A DNA stretch of 64,000 nucleotides from a virus, in IMG/VR virus record IMGVR_UViG_3300037485_000206, positions 1 through 64,000 of that record; one strand, written 5' to 3'. The translations under genes and the position numbers were made by a program. Of this stretch, positions 14,667-23,300 are shown one piece after another; position 1 is the first letter of the stretch; the number at the start of each line of letters is the position of its first letter. The notes beneath the pieces were generated by a model. That model worked only from the letters and a program-made list of their open reading frames with translations, was not told the DNA's origin and did no database searches.

Positions 14667-15013
14667 TGCCATCTACGTCCAAGAAACAGCATAATTTCAT
14701 GGCGGCAATCGCCAACAACCCTTCTTTTGCAAAGAAAGTAGGGATCCCCCAGAGCGTAGGCTCTGACTTCGTTAAGGCCGATAAAGGCCGTAAATTTGCA
14801 AAAGGTGGTGATATGGCTACTAAGAAAAAGCTCCCAGCATTTATGATGGATAAAGAAGACAAAGAGATGAAGGGTAAAGCCAAGGGCAATCCGTTCGCCA
14901 AGGGCAAGCCTTTCGCCAAGGGCGGTTTTGTTCGCGCTGCTGACGGCGTTGCTACCAAGGGCAAGACCAAAGCCAAGCAAATCAAGATGGCTGGCGGCGG
15001 AAGCTGCAAGTAA
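14666..15013 (+). CDS. Small basic head-region protein with RADG-type C-terminal motif
   Basis: 115 residues. The N-terminal block MPSTSKKQHNFMAAIANN, KKVGIPQSVGSDFVKADKG is a conserved phage family of unknown role. The second half is Lys/Gly-rich and ends with RAADGVATKGKTKAKQ, the motif shared by the next genes. A second ATG at 14814 could give the C-terminal 65 residues as a separate product. Very high Lys content suggests packaging with DNA. Confidence 0.75.
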   Translation: MPSTSKKQHNFMAAIANNPSFAKKVGIPQSVGSDFVKADKGRKFAKGGDMATKKKLPAFMMDKEDKEMKGKAKGNPFAKGKPFAKGGFVRAADGVATKGKTKAKQIKMAGGGSCK

Positions 15014-15022
15014 GGAATCATC

Positions 15023-15238
15023 ATGGCACGCCCTATTGTTTACCCCGGTGATGTCCCCGTGGACGAACCCACAGTCGACCTACCTAAACCGAAGCCAGCG
15101 CCTAAGCGTAAGGACAAGGCGGTTGTGTATCCAAAGGACGCGCCCGTGGATGAGCCCGTCAAGAAGATGGCTAAAGGCGGCGTGACCCGTGCTGATGGCT
15201 GCGCCCAGCGCGGCAAGACGAAAGGCAGGATGGTGTAA
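15023..15238 (+). CDS. Small basic protein with RADG-type motif, 71 residues
   Basis: It begins ARPIVYPGDVPVDEP and contains a second, related copy VVYPKDAPVDEP (internal duplication), then ends GGVTRADGCAQRGKTKGRMV. No family name known to me. The stop overlaps the next ATG. Confidence 0.75.
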   Translation: MARPIVYPGDVPVDEPTVDLPKPKPAPKRKDKAVVYPKDAPVDEPVKKMAKGGVTRADGCAQRGKTKGRMV

Positions 15239-15600
15239 TGGTACTCCCAGTAATAGCGAGAATGGCTGCGGCTGCGGCTGCAAAGCAAATAGGCAAAGCA
15301 GGGGCTAAACGCGCCAGTAAAGAAGCGGCGGAACAAGCCGCTAAAGCGGAAGCAAAATCTGTTGACTTCATGCCCGGAGCGCGTAGAACAGGTACAAGAG
15401 CGGCAAAAGATACTAAAGAACCTACCGAATATACGCCAGAAGTATCTGGGCGTATGCGTTTTCGGAGACAAGACGAAGATGTGGTCCCTGAAGACCGTAC
15501 TCCTCGCATGAGCGATGACTACAAAAAGGGCGGCAAAGTCAAGTCTTCTGCTTCCAAGCGGGCTGACGGTATCGCTCAACGCGGGAAGACACGAGCATGA
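15238..15600 (+). CDS. Ala/Lys-rich protein with RADG-type motif, 120 residues
   Basis: The N-terminus is an amphipathic Ala-rich helix (VIARMAAAAAAKQIGKAGAKR), the middle is charged, and the end is KRADGIAQRGKTRA, almost the same as in the preceding gene. It is helix-forming and basic; a DNA-condensing or internal virion role is conceivable but unproven. It overlaps the next gene by four bases. Confidence 0.75.
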   Translation: MVLPVIARMAAAAAAKQIGKAGAKRASKEAAEQAAKAEAKSVDFMPGARRTGTRAAKDTKEPTEYTPEVSGRMRFRRQDEDVVPEDRTPRMSDDYKKGGKVKSSASKRADGIAQRGKTRA

Positions 15601-15854
15601 TCGCCAGTCGCGGCATGGGGGATATCAGCCCCTCCAAGATGCCCGGAGGCAAGAAGAAAGCCCGCCGCGACGACACGGCGTTCACGCAATATGCTGAAGG
15701 CGGCAAAGTAGGTCTGTACGACAATATCAACGCCAAGCGTAAGCGAATTGCTCAAGGCTCTGGCGAGAAGATGCGTTCTGTTGGTCAGTCGGGTGCGCCC
15801 ACGGCTCAAGCCTTCAAGCAATCCGCAAAAACACGTAAAGGAATAATGAAATGA
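15597..15854 (+). CDS. Small basic conserved phage protein, 85 residues
   Basis: The block YDNINAKRKRIAQGSGEKM, RSVGQSGAPTAQAFKQSAKT is a conserved signature in small proteins of many aquatic phages; the function is unknown. Preceded by GGDISPSKMPGGKKK-type basic sequence. It overlaps both neighbours by four bases, so the whole cluster is translationally coupled. Confidence 0.75.
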   Translation: MIASRGMGDISPSKMPGGKKKARRDDTAFTQYAEGGKVGLYDNINAKRKRIAQGSGEKMRSVGQSGAPTAQAFKQSAKTRKGIMK

Positions 15855-16378
15855 GTGCAGGCGGAAGTGCCCCAATGGGCGGCGGTCAATTAGGTGGTCC
15901 TACGCAAGCAGGCGGTCAATTGGGTGGTCCTACGCAGATGGGCGGTATGCCCGGAGGCCAGAACCCAATACAGCAGGCCCAGATGCAGCAACAGTCCTTC
16001 CAAGGTGGTCCTTTGGGTAGTCCTAGCCCATTCCCGCAAGGTTTTACACCGCAAATGCCGCCCCAAGGCGCGGCTGGTATGCCACCCCACCTTGCTAATG
16101 TGCTTGCAAAACATCCTGAAATTCGAGGGCAGTTTGCGAATTCGGCAGGAGGCAAGGGCGGTATGCCCGGAGCGCAGCAGAACCCGATGCAGCAGATGGG
16201 CGGCGGTGTGTTTGGCATGAGACGCGCCATCGCTGATTTGTCTAATCGTACCGGCTCCGCCCCAATGCAGCAGCAGAACCCAATGCAGCAGAACCCAATG
16301 CAGCAGAACCCAATGCAACAGCAAGGTCTCGCCTCGCTGCTCAAGCCTCAACAGTCGTCAACTAACTCGTTGCAATAA
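15851..16378 (+). CDS. Gln/Gly/Met/Pro low-complexity protein
   Basis: 175 residues of low complexity: GGQLGGPTQ repeats at the N-terminus and QQNPMQQNPMQQ repeats at the C-terminus, with one ordered island (PPHLANVLAKHPEIRGQFAN). The DNA carries matching tandem repeats near 15880-15935 and 16260-16325. Probably an intrinsically disordered virion linker. It overlaps the next start by one base (TAATG). Confidence 0.7.
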   Translation: MSAGGSAPMGGGQLGGPTQAGGQLGGPTQMGGMPGGQNPIQQAQMQQQSFQGGPLGSPSPFPQGFTPQMPPQGAAGMPPHLANVLAKHPEIRGQFANSAGGKGGMPGAQQNPMQQMGGGVFGMRRAIADLSNRTGSAPMQQQNPMQQNPMQQNPMQQQGLASLLKPQQSSTNSLQ

Positions 16379-17070
16379 TGGCTACCTCTGGAACCACAGC
16401 ATTCAATCTTGACCTGACCGAGTTGGTCGAGGAAGCGTTCGAGCGTTGTGGTTCGGAGCTTCGCACTGGTTATGATCTCAAAACTGCTCGGCGTAGCCTT
16501 AATCTCCTGTTTGCTGATTGGGCTAATCGCGGGGTTAACATGTGGACTATTGAGCAGGGGTCTATTCCGCTTGTTCAAGGCACTGCAACGTACAACCTCC
16601 CGGCTGATACGGTGGATCTTCTAGAGCACGTTGTACGTACAGGCGCAGGCAGTTCGGCAACCCAAGCTGATCTGACCATCACGCGCATCTCTGTATCTAC
16701 CTACGCTACGATCCCCAACAAGCTGAGCCAGTCTAGGCCAATTCAGATCTACATCAACCGCCAAGCCCCGGTGCCCAACGTCACCGTTTGGCCGATCCCT
16801 GATGGCGCTCAGACCTACACGCTTGTGTACTGGCGGCTGCGTCGGATCCAAGACGCAGGCTCGGGCGTTAACACGATGGATGTGCCGTTCCGTTTCATCC
16901 CCTGCATGGTTGCAGGACTGGCCTACTACCTCGCGCTGAAGCTGCCTGACGGCATCAACCGGCTCGACACACTCAAGGCGCAGTACGACGAAGCTTGGGA
17001 TTTGGCCTCTTCTGAAGACCGTGAGAAGGCGGCGGTGCGGTTCGTGCCCCGGCAGATGTTCATAAACTAA
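16378..17070 (+). CDS. Head-tail adaptor (connector) protein
   Basis: 230 residues. The start LDLTELVEEAFERCGSELRTGYDLKTARRSLNLLFADW is the recognisable N-terminal helix pair of podovirus connector proteins, followed by a beta domain (TYTLVYWRLRRIQDAG) and a helical C-terminus. These proteins form the ring that closes the portal after packaging. Position fits: between small head proteins and the second adaptor. Confidence 0.7.
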   Translation: MATSGTTAFNLDLTELVEEAFERCGSELRTGYDLKTARRSLNLLFADWANRGVNMWTIEQGSIPLVQGTATYNLPADTVDLLEHVVRTGAGSSATQADLTITRISVSTYATIPNKLSQSRPIQIYINRQAPVPNVTVWPIPDGAQTYTLVYWRLRRIQDAGSGVNTMDVPFRFIPCMVAGLAYYLALKLPDGINRLDTLKAQYDEAWDLASSEDREKAAVRFVPRQMFIN

Positions 17071-17071
17071 G

Positions 17072-17461
17072 ATGGGCAACAGGTTCTCATCTGGCAAAAA
17101 TGCCATCGCGGAGTGCGACCGATGTGGACAACGGTTTAAGCTGACTGCGCTCAAGAAGGAAGTGATAAAGACCAAGACGTACAACCTCTTGGTTTGCTCT
17201 GTCTGCTGGGATCCAGATCATCCGCAACTTCAACTAGGTATGTATCCGGTTGATGATCCTCAAGCAGTGCGAGAGCCTCGCCGGGATCAGAGCTACTACC
17301 AGTCTGGTCTTTTGAGCGACGGCAATCAGGGCGAAGGTAGCCGAGTCTTTGAGTGGGGGTGGAACCCAGTTGGTGGAGCTAGTAGCTTTGACACAGCACT
17401 AACACCAAATAGCTTGGTTGCACAAGGTATTGTTGGTACAGTCACAGTAGTGACGACGTAA
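17072..17461 (+). CDS. Zinc-ribbon virion protein, 129 residues
   Basis: Two CxxC knuckles, CDRCGQ (near residue 15) and CSVCWDPDHPQ (near residue 42), form a zinc ribbon; then YQSGLLSD and a beta-rich C-terminus. Proteins like this accompany connector genes in many aquatic phages. Structural role inferred from position. Confidence 0.7.
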   Translation: MGNRFSSGKNAIAECDRCGQRFKLTALKKEVIKTKTYNLLVCSVCWDPDHPQLQLGMYPVDDPQAVREPRRDQSYYQSGLLSDGNQGEGSRVFEWGWNPVGGASSFDTALTPNSLVAQGIVGTVTVVTT

Positions 17462-17470
17462 GGAGGCCAT

Positions 17471-17635
17471 ATGGCTAAGGACATTAAAAAGGCGCTCAAG
17501 GCGCACATGATGAAGGGCAAGAACGCCCACCCCGATAGTGCTGCTAAAGGCATGAAAAAGGGTGGTCCTACCTCTGAGGATCGTATGCGACTGGGCAAGA
17601 ACCTGTCCCGTGCGGCTAACCAAAAGACGGGTTGA
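17471..17635 (+). CDS. Tiny Lys-rich protein, 54 residues
   Basis: A clear AGGAGG site four bases before the ATG. The product starts AKDIKKALKAHMMKGKNAHP and ends RMRLGKNLSRAANQKTG; about one residue in three is Lys or Arg. Function unknown; probably another DNA-contacting small virion protein. The next gene begins three bases after its stop. Confidence 0.75.
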   Translation: MAKDIKKALKAHMMKGKNAHPDSAAKGMKKGGPTSEDRMRLGKNLSRAANQKTG

Positions 17636-17638
17636 ATC

Positions 17639-17875
17639 ATGGCTAAGATCAACAACAAGCCCGCTGCAGCTTATGCAGCCCCGCACACGATGTCGGGCAA
17701 GTCTGTTGGCATCAACGACTACGGCAAAAAGCCAACCATGCCGCGTAAAGAGGACTGGGTTCCGCTTGCAGGCGTCTCCATTGGAGACAACGGCGGTGTC
17801 AAGACTGACGGCATCAGGATCCGTGGCGTCGGCGCAGCTACTAAGGGCGTGATGGCGAGAGGTCCGATGGCATGA
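17639..17875 (+). CDS. Small protein with variant of the RADG-type C-terminal motif
   Basis: 78 residues. The end VKTDGIRIRGVGAATKGVMAR is a clear variant of the TRADGxAxRGKTKGR motif of the cluster at 14666-15600. It overlaps the adaptor gene by four bases. Confidence 0.7.
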   Translation: MAKINNKPAAAYAAPHTMSGKSVGINDYGKKPTMPRKEDWVPLAGVSIGDNGGVKTDGIRIRGVGAATKGVMARGPMA

Positions 17876-18531
17876 ACTATTCGGCGCTTGTAACTGCGAT
17901 CTCCGACTACACGGAGAATCAATTTGCCACCACGGATATGAACACGTTCATAACGCAGGCAGAGCAGCGCATTTACAACACGATTCAGTTCCCATCGCTC
18001 CGTAAGAACGTCACGGGTACGACAACGGTGAGCAATCCGTATCTGACTTGCCCGACTGACTTCCTCTCAGCGTACTCGGTAGCGGTCTATCCCGCTGCTG
18101 GTGGGGCGTACTCGTTCCTGCTGAACAAGGATGTGAACTTCATTCGTGAGGCGTATCCCGACCCATCCTCTATAGGCCAGCCAAAGTTCTACGCCCTGTT
18201 CGGGCCAGACTACACGGTTCCTACGGAACTCACCTTCATCCTCGGACCTACGCCCGACGCTGCATACAAGGTTGAGTTGCACTACTTCTACTACCCAGAG
18301 TCCATTACGACTACGGTGGGTGGTCAGACTTGGCTGGGAGATAACTTCGACAGCGTCCTGCTTTACGGTTCGCTCGTTGAAGCGTACATCTTCATGAAGG
18401 GTGAGGACGACATGATGAAGCTGTACGACGGGAAGTACAAGGAAGCTCTGGAATTGGCTAAACGTCTGGGCGATGGCCTTGAGCGCGGCGATGCCTACCG
18501 TAACGGGCAGTACCGACAAAAGGTAACTTGA
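17872..18531 (+). CDS. Phage adaptor protein (SU10-type)
   Basis: 219 residues. The start MNYSALVTAISDYTENQFA, the block MNTFITQAEQRIYNTIQFPSLRK and the later YALFGPDYTVPTELTFILGPTPDAAYKVELHYFYYPES match the adaptor family of SU10-like podoviruses, which form a ring between portal and nozzle. The C-terminal helix (LYDGKYKEALELAKRLGDGLERG) is typical. Confidence 0.8.
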   Translation: MNYSALVTAISDYTENQFATTDMNTFITQAEQRIYNTIQFPSLRKNVTGTTTVSNPYLTCPTDFLSAYSVAVYPAAGGAYSFLLNKDVNFIREAYPDPSSIGQPKFYALFGPDYTVPTELTFILGPTPDAAYKVELHYFYYPESITTTVGGQTWLGDNFDSVLLYGSLVEAYIFMKGEDDMMKLYDGKYKEALELAKRLGDGLERGDAYRNGQYRQKVT

Positions 18532-18532
18532 C

Positions 18533-18946
18533 ATGTCGCTTACCCAGACGATGACCACCAGCTTCAAAGTGGAGCTACCCCAAGCAGTGCATAACCTCTT
18601 GACCGATTCGATCAAGATCGCGCTGTATACCGCCTCTGCAACGCTTAACGCTGATACGACTGTCTACTCCTCAAGTAACGAGGTTGTAGCGTCTGGGTAT
18701 ACGGCAGGCGGGGTAGTGGTCACTGGCGTTACGATCAACTCCGCAAGCAATGTCGCATACATCAGTTTCACCAATCCTAGTTGGTCGGCTGCGCTGACGG
18801 CGCGTGGGGCATTGATCTACAACGCAACACAAGGCAACAAATCTATTGCTGTTCTTGACTTCGGCGCAGACAAAACCTCTGCCATCACGTTTACAATTCA
18901 GATGCCCGCCAACACCTACACCTCGGCTGTATTGCGGATCGTATAA
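18533..18946 (+). CDS. Structural protein, 137 residues, beta-rich
   Basis: It starts two bases after the adaptor stop. Thr/Ala/Val-rich strands with KIALYTASATLNADTTVYSS and RGALIYNATQGNKSIAVLDFG; this looks like the phage beta-sandwich proteins that are encoded next to connector genes. No catalytic motif. Probably a tail or fibre-attachment protein. Confidence 0.65.
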   Translation: MSLTQTMTTSFKVELPQAVHNLLTDSIKIALYTASATLNADTTVYSSSNEVVASGYTAGGVVVTGVTINSASNVAYISFTNPSWSAALTARGALIYNATQGNKSIAVLDFGADKTSAITFTIQMPANTYTSAVLRIV

Positions 18947-18954
18947 GGAATACC

Positions 18955-19524
18955 ATGAACTCCGAAAAAATCACTGCCATTGACGCTTGTGGCACCTCTG
19001 TTGACAAGGGCGCTCCTGTCACCGAAACCATCGGCATCAAAGGCCACTACGATGTTGTCTGCATTGGTGCAGATGGGCAAGTCAAGTGGACTGATGCTAT
19101 TGAGAATCTGGTGGTGACTGTCGGCAAGAACGACTTGCTTGACAAGTACTTTGCTGGCTCTGCTTACAACGCTGCTTGGTACATGGGCTTGGTGGATAAC
19201 GCTTCGTTCACCGCTTACGCCGCTGGCGATACGCTGGCCTCCCACACTGGCTGGCTGGAGAACTTGGGTTATACCAGCGCGACCCGACCCAGTGTAAGCT
19301 GGACTCCCGCCGCATCTGCGGGCTCAAAAACCGCCAGTGTTGTTGCGTTTGCAATCAATACCACCTCGACAATCTTGGGCGCGTTGATGACCGGATTGGC
19401 GACAAAAGGCACGACCACAAACGGCGGCGTAGGTATTTTGTACTCCGCTGGCACGTTCACTGGCGGCGCTCGCGCAGTTATCAGCGGCGATACGCTGAAC
19501 GTCACTTACACCGCTTCTGTCTAA
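18955..19524 (+). CDS. Structural protein, 189 residues
   Basis: AGGAAT upstream of the ATG. The middle part WYMGLVDNASFTAYAAGDTLASH and the end YSAGTFTGGARAVISGDTLNVTYTASV are typical for phage structural or fibre-associated proteins of unknown role. No motif for catalysis. Cotranscribed with its neighbours at close spacing. Confidence 0.65.
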   Translation: MNSEKITAIDACGTSVDKGAPVTETIGIKGHYDVVCIGADGQVKWTDAIENLVVTVGKNDLLDKYFAGSAYNAAWYMGLVDNASFTAYAAGDTLASHTGWLENLGYTSATRPSVSWTPAASAGSKTASVVAFAINTTSTILGALMTGLATKGTTTNGGVGILYSAGTFTGGARAVISGDTLNVTYTASV

Positions 19525-19533
19525 GGAAACATC

Positions 19534-19713
19534 ATGGCAGCAACTTTCCCCGTTGGTAGCACCGTCAAGATCAACGCTATCGTTCCAGAAGGCCCAGTCA
19601 AAAAGATTCGTTTCAACGACGACAGCCTGATCGAGTATCTGGTGACTTGGGTAGACATTGACGGCGTTTCACAAGAGCGTTGGTTCTTGGAAGATTCATT
19701 GGTTGCTGCGTAA
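19534..19713 (+). CDS. Small protein, 59 residues, unrecognised
   Basis: It follows an AAGGAA site. The product MAATFPVGSTVKIN, then RFNDDSLIEYLVTWVDIDGV and QERWFLEDSLV looks like a tiny SH3-like beta barrel (alternating strands, one WF pair). This is inference from the strand pattern; no family was recognised. Confidence 0.65.
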   Translation: MAATFPVGSTVKINAIVPEGPVKKIRFNDDSLIEYLVTWVDIDGVSQERWFLEDSLVAA

Positions 19714-19730
19714 CCCTTTAAGGGAAAACC

Positions 19731-20279
19731 ATGCTATCAGCCATTGTTGGCCCTCTCAGTTGGGCAGTAGGTGACGGCACTGCCGTCGCTGCCACTACCA
19801 CGCAAACCTCGTTGTTGACGAGTACCGCTGCCACGGGTAAGTGGGCTATGCCCGGAGGGTATTTCACCGCCCCCGGTCAAATGCTACGGCTCTCGGCGTC
19901 TGGGCGCATCTCAACTCCGGCGGCCACCCAAGGCAATATCACATTTGCAGTCGCTGTTGGTGCAGTAAACGTCTGCGTGACGCCTACGTTTGTGTCGCTT
20001 GCTTCCCAGACAAACATTTCATGGCAGTTGTATTGGCTGCTGACTTGTCGGGCAGTTGGTGATGGTACGCTGACGACCTTTATATGTTCGGGCAATTTTG
20101 AAACAGCGTTGGTGTCAGCTACTAACACCAATAACTTGATACCTGCTACTGCTCCAGCGGTGGGTAATGGCTGCAACACCAATACCGCCGCGAACGTCGA
20201 TCTTCTTGTAACTTGGTCGAACGCGACGGCTGGCAATTCTATTCAACTACATCAGTACCTGCTTGAATCTGTAGTTTAA
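19731..20279 (+). CDS. Structural protein, 182 residues, beta-rich
   Basis: Ala/Thr-rich with strands of the jelly-roll type (GQMLRLSASGRISTPA, NITFAVAVGAVNVCV, and the end GNSIQLHQYLLESVV). It resembles phage head-fibre or fibre-tip trimer proteins in composition. It directly precedes the large repeat fibre. No enzymatic motif. Confidence 0.6.
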   Translation: MLSAIVGPLSWAVGDGTAVAATTTQTSLLTSTAATGKWAMPGGYFTAPGQMLRLSASGRISTPAATQGNITFAVAVGAVNVCVTPTFVSLASQTNISWQLYWLLTCRAVGDGTLTTFICSGNFETALVSATNTNNLIPATAPAVGNGCNTNTAANVDLLVTWSNATAGNSIQLHQYLLESVV

Positions 20280-20307
20280 GCCAGCGTAGGCACGGGAGAG
20301 GTGAACC

Positions 20308-23300
20308 GTGGCCGTCTATAACGTCCCGAAGAAGTTCAATAAGAGTTACAAGCCGATCCGTCGCGGTCGAGGCGTCCTTCTTACTGGGGCACTGCGCCCG
20401 CTTAAAGACAGCAACCGCGCTCCCCAAGCCTTTGATGTAGGTGTCAGGGAGTGGACAGGCGGCGCTTGGGGCTTGGGTGTCTGGGGCGACGGCTCTTGGG
20501 GTGTTGGTTCTGGTGGAGTCCGTGACTCCGTATCTGCTACGCAGAACCCCGGCGGTTCTGTTACTGAAACAGGTAACGCCCAAAATACCCAGACAGGGCT
20601 ACTGTCTCCCGCTACAGCACTCCGAACAGAAGCAGTTACTGCCACCGAAGCTCAGGTAGCTAGGCTCACCGTTAGCGTAGCGATCCCCGAGGCGAGCGCT
20701 GCCGCCGATGCTGAAACAGCAACGATCACCGTTAGCAAGGCGCTAACTGAAACAGCCGCTGCAACGAACTTGCAGACGGGGCTCCTGTCTCCTGCAACAG
20801 CATCCCGAACAGAAACAGTCACTGCCGCGACAACGCAGAACGGGACTTTCTCCACTGCCGTATCTATCGCTGAAGCAGTCACTGCCACCAACGCGCAAAC
20901 GGGGCTGATTTCTTTTGGCAAGGCAATTGCTGAGACGGCATCAGCGACCGATACGGTCAACTCGCTTGCAGTTACTTACTCCAAAGCGATAACTGAGCCG
21001 ACAACTGCTTGGGGTCTTGGGACTTGGGGCACAGGTGCTTGGGGTACGCGCACAACCGATACCGTAGTTGGCCTCATCCCTGTCAACACCGTTATCACTG
21101 AAACGGGTAATGCCCAAAATACTCAAACGGGACTCCTGTCCCCTGCCGCTGCACTACTAGCAGAAGCTGTCACTGCGACTAATTCCCAAACGGGACTCCT
21201 GTTAGTCCCTGCTGTAATCACTGAAGCAGCATCCGCGACCGACGCGGTCAACTCTCTTGCAGTTACCTATTCCAAGTCGATTACAGAGACTGTCTCTGCG
21301 ACGAATGCCCAAACGGGATTGCTGTTTACAGCAACGGCGATCTCTGAAGCAGTCACTGCGGCTACTGCACAGAACGGGACACTTGTAATTGGTTCGGCGC
21401 TGACTGAAACAGTCTCGGCCCAAAACACCCAGACAGGGCTCCTGTCCACGGCAACGACAATCTCTGAAGCTGTCACCGCCGCAGCCACACAGACGCTCAC
21501 TTCGCTGACCATAAGTGTCGCTCTAACTGAGTCCAATGGCGGCTGGGGGTTCAGTACTTGGGGTACGAACGTCTGGAGTTCTGGTACTACCGACACGGTT
21601 GTAGGACTTATCCCCGTAATCACCACGATTACGGAAAGCGTTGGCGGCTGGGGCTCATCGGCATGGGGGCAGAACCCTTGGGGCACGGGCGGGGCATCTG
21701 ATCTCGTCAATAGCACGGCGCTTAAACCTGTAGCTATAACCGAAGCAGTTACCGCTACCGACGCTGTAAACGGGCTGCTTTCTGTTCCTGTTGCCATCAG
21801 CGAAGCAGTGTCGGCTACCGATACGGTCAACTCGCTTGCAGTTACTTACTCCAAGTCAATCTCAGAGGCAGTCTCGGCTACGGATTCGGTCAGTGGCTTG
21901 CTGGTCATTGCCGCAGCTAGAACAGAAGCAGTCACTGCGGTTGATACAGTCAACTCCCTTGCTGTTGCGTATTCCAAGTCTCTGACAGAAGCGGTTTCTG
22001 CCACTGATTCGGTCAACTCACTCTCGGTTACTTACTCAAAGTCCCTGACTGAGTCCAATGGCGGTTGGGGTTTTGATCCGTGGGGCACCGATGTCTGGGG
22101 CTCTGGCACGCTCGACACTGTTGTCGCTGGCCCTTCGGCCATAACCGGGACTATCGTAGAAACCCTTGGAGGGTGGGGAACTCCTGCTTGGGGCTCTGGA
22201 ATTTGGGGTTCTGGTGGAGCCACCGACTCCATTAGCGGGCTGCTCGTTACCGTTGCATCGACCATCACAGAAGCAGGGGCAGCAACAACCGCTCAATCCG
22301 CTTCGGCTGACTGGTTGGCAAGCATCACAGAAGCAGGTAGCGCACAGGATACCGTCAACTCTTTGGCGGTTACCTACTCCAAGTCCATTGCGGAAGCGGT
22401 TTCTGCCACGGATGCAGTCAACTCGCTATCCAACACTTACAGCCGATCCATTACCGAATCCAACGGTGGTTGGGGCTTTGATACTTGGGGCTCTGGAGTC
22501 TGGAGTTCAGGAACTCTTGATACGGTTGTCGCGTCTGCTGCTGGCATAACCGGAACCATCATCGAATCCGTGGGCGGTTGGGGCTCTTCTGCTTGGGGCC
22601 AAAACCCTTGGGGCACAGGTGGCGCATCTGATCTTGTCAATGGTACTTTTGTCGCAGGGGTTGCGATCACCGAAGCCGTATCAGCCGCTGATACAGTCAA
22701 CTCACTTGCGGTTGCGTACTCAAAGTCCATAACAGAAACAGCCAGCGCAACAGACTCCGTCTCTGCTGGAGCAATCAGCACAAGCGTTTTCATCACTGAA
22801 TCCAACGGCGGTTGGGGCTCTGGCACTTGGGGCTCAGGCGTTTGGAGTTCCGGCACTACCGACACGGTTGTTGGGCTTACATCTTACGAGGCCGACATCC
22901 TTGAAGCCCTTGGGGGCTGGGGCTCGTCTGCTTGGGGTCAAAACCTTTGGGGTACGGGCGGCGCATCTGATCTTGTTGATAGTACCGCACTCAAACCTGT
23001 CTCCATCACAGAAACCGTTGCAGCCACCGACGCGGTCACTGGGCTTATTCCGTTCATCACAGCGATTGCGGAAACAGTCAACGCGCAAGACAGCGTAGCT
23101 ATTCAGGCATTCAGCACAGCCGTCTCTATCACTGAAGCGACAAGTGGCTGGGGTCTCAGCACTTGGGGCACGAATGTCTGGGGCGCGGGCACTCTTGATA
23201 CTGTCACTGCGTACATCCCGACCAACAACGTCTCAATCGAGGAAGCAACAAGCGGTTGGGGCAGTGGTACTTGGGGTACAGGTGCTTGGGGTACGCGCAC

